Positions 43,674-46,479 of a stretch of DNA of 46,479 nucleotides are shown in pieces. The DNA comes from Nitrospira sp. Lineage in GTDB: Bacteria > Nitrospirota > Nitrospiria > Nitrospirales > Nitrospiraceae. Each line of letters opens with the position of its first letter. Position 1 is the first letter of the stretch. The position numbers were made by a program, and so were the translations under genes. The DNA lies in assembly GCA_016873395.1 (NCBI GenBank), contig VGXG01000018.1, positions 1-46,479 on the forward strand, in the 5' to 3' direction. A model generated the notes under the pieces. The model was not told where the DNA came from. It saw only the letters and a list, made by a program, of their open reading frames with translations, and made no database searches.

Positions 43674-44216
43674 TTACTTTCGATACCCCTTCCCTCGCTG
43701 CTGTGACCGCTGGCGCTTCCTGACCAACCGCGCACCAGCTACAGCGGCTACCGCAGCAAGGCCAATGCCGGCTCCGTAGTAGACCCAGCGCGACGGCTCG
43801 CCCGCGGAGACTTCACACCCTGATCCGATATTGACCGTGACGTGACGCTCTGTCTTGACATCCTTGACATCAAACAGCGCCGTGACTTTTTTTTCCTGCT
43901 CCAGGGCGGTGACCAGAATCGGGTCGCCCCGATTATCGTTGTGCAGGTGGAGCGTAGCCTTGTAGTGGCCCCCCCCATCGGCAAAAACAGTCGTGCCGAC
44001 GGACACCCGCGTGTCTTTTACCACCACCTGTGCTTCCGCCGCCGGAGTGCCGTCTGCGTTGCACACATACCCTTCGACGGTGAACCGGTGATCAACCTCG
44101 TGCATCGCGACCGCCACCGCGGGCGCGGACACGACCACCCCTATCCACGCCGCTCGCAGGGTCAGCCTGACGACCAAGTCGGCCGCGCTTGCCCCCCTCC
44201 GTCGCCCGTCCCCCAT
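43674..44216 (-). CDS. Exported protein with a carboxypeptidase-regulatory-like domain and C-terminal anchor
   Basis: A 180-residue protein. An N-terminal hydrophobic signal, a beta domain with FTVEGYVCNADGTPAAEAQVVVKDTRVSVGTTVFADGGGHYKATLHLH (carboxypeptidase-regulatory-like/transthyretin-type fold), and a C-terminal membrane segment (YYGAGIGLAAVAAVAGARLV) with a basic end. Function unknown; the fold is common in binding domains of exported proteins. ATG 44216 is chosen; the longer frame upstream crosses the promoter. It has its own promoter and terminator, so it is monocistronic. Confidence 0.75.
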   Translation of the reverse strand: MGDGRRRGASAADLVVRLTLRAAWIGVVVSAPAVAVAMHEVDHRFTVEGYVCNADGTPAAEAQVVVKDTRVSVGTTVFADGGGHYKATLHLHNDNRGDPILVTALEQEKKVTALFDVKDVKTERHVTVNIGSGCEVSAGEPSRWVYYGAGIGLAAVAAVAGARLVRKRQRSQQRGKGYRK

Positions 44217-44575
44217 GTGCCTCGGGGGCCTGGTCCCCGCTTCCGATCCCCGACTGTTCGGCTGCGCTTTAACCTTCAAAAAACCCTGCAAAATCACGGT
44301 GCAAATTGATGTTGAGCGCGCCTTTTCTAGCACAGGCAATGGTCTTTGTCAACAACGTCAATGCCCGCTCCAGGCCTCAGAAAACCGGCGAATTTCGACC
44401 CTGGGAAAGGGAATTCGTCCCCCAGAAAAGGCATCCGCGACCGCGTGTTACGGTGACCGGAGCGGCACATCCGTCAGAGGAAAAATCGATACGGGAGATG
44501 GTGGCAGGCACTCCGAGGGGATGGGGTCAGGAACGGGCGGAAGTGTCGCGAATCCATGGACCACGGAGAGAGCCC
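44217..44575. other. Intergenic region with promoter of the exported protein
   Basis: About 360 bases without a gene between the exported-protein gene and the small gene at 44576. It holds the promoter below. A plus-strand frame at 44306-44638 has no ribosome site or domain content. No RNA gene is seen. Confidence 0.6.
44324..44352 (-). promoter_or_regulatory. Sigma70-type promoter of the exported-protein gene
   Basis: On the minus strand TTGACA (44352-44347), a 17-base spacer, TAGAAA (44329-44324). The transcript would start near 44317, about 100 bases before the start codon. Confidence 0.65.
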
Positions 44576-44965
44576 TTACAAGTGCCCACGAGACTTCGCC
44601 TCTGCCGCAGCCTGCGCGGATTCAGCGCGGCGCTGTGACTCTTTCTTGGCAACCCAGGCTTCCCAGGACTTTCCTGACGCGGTGTCCTTTCCGGTAAAGG
44701 CGATCGAGACCACATCCTCATAGGCAATGATTCTTTCCCCAAGTTCTCCCCTGGGAAACAACTGAAGGCAAGGCCGCGAGCCGGTGGGAGTCCGGTTGAA
44801 GATATACCCCTCGATCGTTTCGCCGGTCCTCAGCTTGAGAGTGACGTCGCCGCGGTAGTCAAACGCTTGCTCCACCGCCTCGGCCAGTTCCTTGGGGTTT
44901 CGCGGGCGAAACACGCGGCCTTCCAAGGACCCGGCCTCAGGACTGTGATTCTTGGAATCAGTCAT
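44576..44965 (-). CDS. Small protein of unknown function next to hpnH
   Basis: A 129-residue protein: RPRNPKELAEAVEQAFDYRGDVTLKLRTGETIEGYIFNRTPTGSRPCLQLFPRGELGERIIAYEDVVSIAFTGKDTA. The layout (VTLKLRTGETIEGYIFN, then IAYEDVVSIAFTG) resembles an SH3/Sm-like beta barrel, though this is only a guess. The C-terminus is a charged helix. It starts 46 bases after hpnH, so it is probably in one operon with it. ATG 44965. Confidence 0.7.
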   Translation of the reverse strand: MTDSKNHSPEAGSLEGRVFRPRNPKELAEAVEQAFDYRGDVTLKLRTGETIEGYIFNRTPTGSRPCLQLFPRGELGERIIAYEDVVSIAFTGKDTASGKSWEAWVAKKESQRRAESAQAAAEAKSRGHL

Positions 44966-45011
44966 GCCAGAGAAGCAAGGGACGGTGGGTAAGACGGGAG
45001 AACCAAGCCGC

Positions 45012-46025
45012 TTAGGCGTTCGGCAGCAACGTGGCCTTCACGGTGCGACCGAAGCCGGACCAGGACCCGAAGGTGTCCTCGACAGCCGAGGCCTCATACC
45101 CACAGTGGACCATACAGTCGGCGCACTTTTCGTTTCGTCCGGTTCCGTACCGGTTCCACTCGGTGTCCGCCATCAACTCTTGGAAGGTCTTGGCATAGCC
45201 TTCCTGCAGGAGATAGCAGGGCTTCTGCCACCCGAAAACATTATAGGTCGGGTTGCCCCACGGGGTGCACTCATAGTCGCGCTTGCCCATGAGGAATTCC
45301 AAGAAGAGGGGAGATTGATTGAAGCGCCAGCCGCGCTTGCGATCGCTGAGTACGCGGGCAAACAGCTCGCGGGTACGGTTTCGCTTCAGGAAATTCTTTT
45401 GGTCCGGAGCCTTCTGGTAGCTGTACCCGGGGGAAATCATCATCCCCTCCACCCCAAGCGCCATCATCTCATCGAAAAAGGCGCGCACGCGCTCAGGGTG
45501 CGCGTCGTCGAACAGGGTCGTGTTCGTGGTGACGCGGAACCCCCGCTTGAGGGCCGCGCGGATCGCCTTGACCGCCGCGTCGTAGACTCCGTCTCGGCAG
45601 ACGGCCATGTCATGTTCTTCCCGCAGGCCATCCATGTGAATGCTGAAGGTCAGGTATCTGGAGGGGCGGTACTCGTCCAGCTTCCGCTCCAGGAGAATCG
45701 CGTTGGTACAGAGGTACACGTACTTCTTGCGCTCAACCAGGCCGCGGACGATCTCCGGCATTTCGGGATGGATGAGCGGTTCCCCGCCCGGGATGCTGAC
45801 GATCGGTGCGCCGCATTCTTCGGCCGCCGCCCAACATTGCTCCGGCGTCAGGCGCTTGTCCAGCACGTGCTCCGGATACTGGATCTTTCCGCATCCGGCG
45901 CAGGCCAGATTGCAGCGGAACAACGGCTCAATCATCAGCACGAGCGGATAGCGTTTGACGCCCTTGACCTTCTGCGTCAGCACATACTTGACCACCTGGT
46001 ACATCTGAGAAACCGGAACCGCCAT
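45012..46025 (-). CDS. hpnH: Adenosyl-hopene transferase (radical SAM)
   Basis: A 337-residue radical SAM enzyme of hopanoid side-chain synthesis: it joins the SAM-derived 5'-deoxyadenosyl group to diploptene. The radical SAM motif is CNLACAGC near residue 38 (CxxxCxxC), followed by IVSIPGGEPLIHPEM and a C-terminal CADCMVHCGYEASAVEDTF cysteine region typical of HpnH. Start ATG at 46025 with GGAGAG upstream. Together with a short unknown gene it forms a small operon; other hpn genes are not in the window. Confidence 0.95.
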   Translation of the reverse strand: MAVPVSQMYQVVKYVLTQKVKGVKRYPLVLMIEPLFRCNLACAGCGKIQYPEHVLDKRLTPEQCWAAAEECGAPIVSIPGGEPLIHPEMPEIVRGLVERKKYVYLCTNAILLERKLDEYRPSRYLTFSIHMDGLREEHDMAVCRDGVYDAAVKAIRAALKRGFRVTTNTTLFDDAHPERVRAFFDEMMALGVEGMMISPGYSYQKAPDQKNFLKRNRTRELFARVLSDRKRGWRFNQSPLFLEFLMGKRDYECTPWGNPTYNVFGWQKPCYLLQEGYAKTFQELMADTEWNRYGTGRNEKCADCMVHCGYEASAVEDTFGSWSGFGRTVKATLLPNA

Positions 46026-46353
46026 CCTGCTCTCCTTTATCGAGCCGGCAGGCCCACCCGCCGGATTATCGCCGTGCGAAATCGTGAGATGCTAGCACCG
46101 TGGCGCGCGCATCGTCAACGGTATTCCTCGGCAGCAATCGTTTCGCTAAGGCGCTGGGGAGCCGCCGGTTCAACCGAAGAATTTACGCTCACGTGAGGCA
46201 AAGTCACAATCCGCCGCCATTTGACCCGTCGAGCCTTCGACCCGACTCGACTGAGCTCGTCGCAGGCCGCTCAGGCTCGACCCCGAGCGAGGTCGAGGGG
46301 TCGAGAGCCTCTGGGTCGAGCGATCGAAGGCGGCGGCTCTAGCAAGCTTGGTA
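46026..46353. other. Intergenic region with a TCGA-rich repeat
   Basis: About 330 bases without a gene. It contains the hpnH promoter (below) and, at 46221-46331, a GC-rich stretch of TCGAC/GTCGA words, including a 9-base-pair stem CTCGACCCC (46276-46284) / GGGGTCGAG (46297-46305). These look like dispersed palindromic repeats. Confidence 0.6.
46089..46118 (-). promoter_or_regulatory. Sigma70-type promoter of hpnH
   Basis: On the minus strand TTGACG (46118-46113), an 18-base spacer, TAGCAT (46094-46089). The leader is about 55 bases. Confidence 0.6.
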
Positions 46354-46429
46354 TGGAGGCGCCGGGCGGGTTCGAACCGCCGCATCGCAGTTTTGCAGAC
46401 TGCTCCCTTAGCCACTTGGGTACGGCGCC
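46354..46429 (-). tRNA. tRNA-Cys(GCA)
   Basis: On the minus strand a 76-nt cloverleaf: acceptor GGCGCCG/CGGCGCC, D arm with CCCA and GGGA, anticodon arm GCAGT/ACTGC with loop CTGCAAA (anticodon GCA), T arm GGCGG/CCGCC, CCA encoded. Confidence 0.93.
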
Positions 46430-46479
46430 CCATCCTCTCTCGTGAGGCGCATTATAACGGCCTCCCCCTCTCCAGCACA

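Overview
This window looks like chromosomal DNA from a Nitrospira-like bacterium (phylum Nitrospirota). That is inferred from the gene content, not from a database match. The pointers are a five-gene 2-oxoacid:ferredoxin oxidoreductase of the reductive TCA cycle type, a long respiratory cluster mixing complex III parts, several c-type cytochromes, two divergent cytochrome bd-like subunits and a nitrite-oxidoreductase-gamma-like protein, and hpnH of hopanoid synthesis. The DNA is GC-rich and mostly dense, ordinary chromosome.

Layout. Positions 1-629: a RelE/ParE-Phd type toxin-antitoxin pair. Positions 721-12577, minus strand: rho, rpmE, then prfA-prmC-murA-hisG-hisD-hisB-hisH-lipoprotein-hisA-hisF-hisIE-HIT. 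hisC and hisZ are not in the window. Positions 13041-15200, plus strand: a DUF2203 protein, a YciI-like protein and an exported TPR protein. Positions 15366-19632: a sigma70-like promoter, a long leader, the five oxidoreductase genes and a terminator. Positions 20081-20726: a tRNA-Asn(GUU) gene interrupted in its anticodon by a complete-looking group I intron that carries an HNH endonuclease gene. Positions 20727-23422: an accessory islet with a decayed GIY-YIG gene, repeats and four small unknown genes. Positions 23415-31683: an RRM protein, fatty-acid desaturase, YheT-like hydrolase, YjbQ, HD-domain protein, PAP2-like protein, tRNA-Thr, a caspase-like lipoprotein and UbiA. Positions 31697-43420, minus strand: the respiratory cluster. 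Positions 43674-46429: an exported protein, a small hypothetical gene, hpnH and tRNA-Cys.

Two things stand out. First, the tRNA-Asn intron: the P, Q, R and S elements, a P9 hairpin with a GAAA loop, the terminal G and the exon U are all visible. The endonuclease start codon lies in the candidate internal guide sequence, and its 3' end runs through the P and Q elements. Second, most spacers of the his and respiratory gene clusters are built from 7-base words repeated in phase. They are often arranged as two inverted arms, each site has its own word, and the first arm usually contains the stop codon of the preceding gene.

How the genes work together. The oxidoreductase would fix CO2 using reduced ferredoxin. 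The respiratory cluster encodes a b6-like cytochrome b, a PRC-barrel/Rieske fusion, five c-type cytochromes and two CydA-like membrane proteins without CydB, suggesting a modified quinone/cytochrome c complex. The his, translation-termination and cell-wall genes are housekeeping. Two enzymes appear to have lost catalytic residues: the caspase-like protein and the PAP2-like protein.
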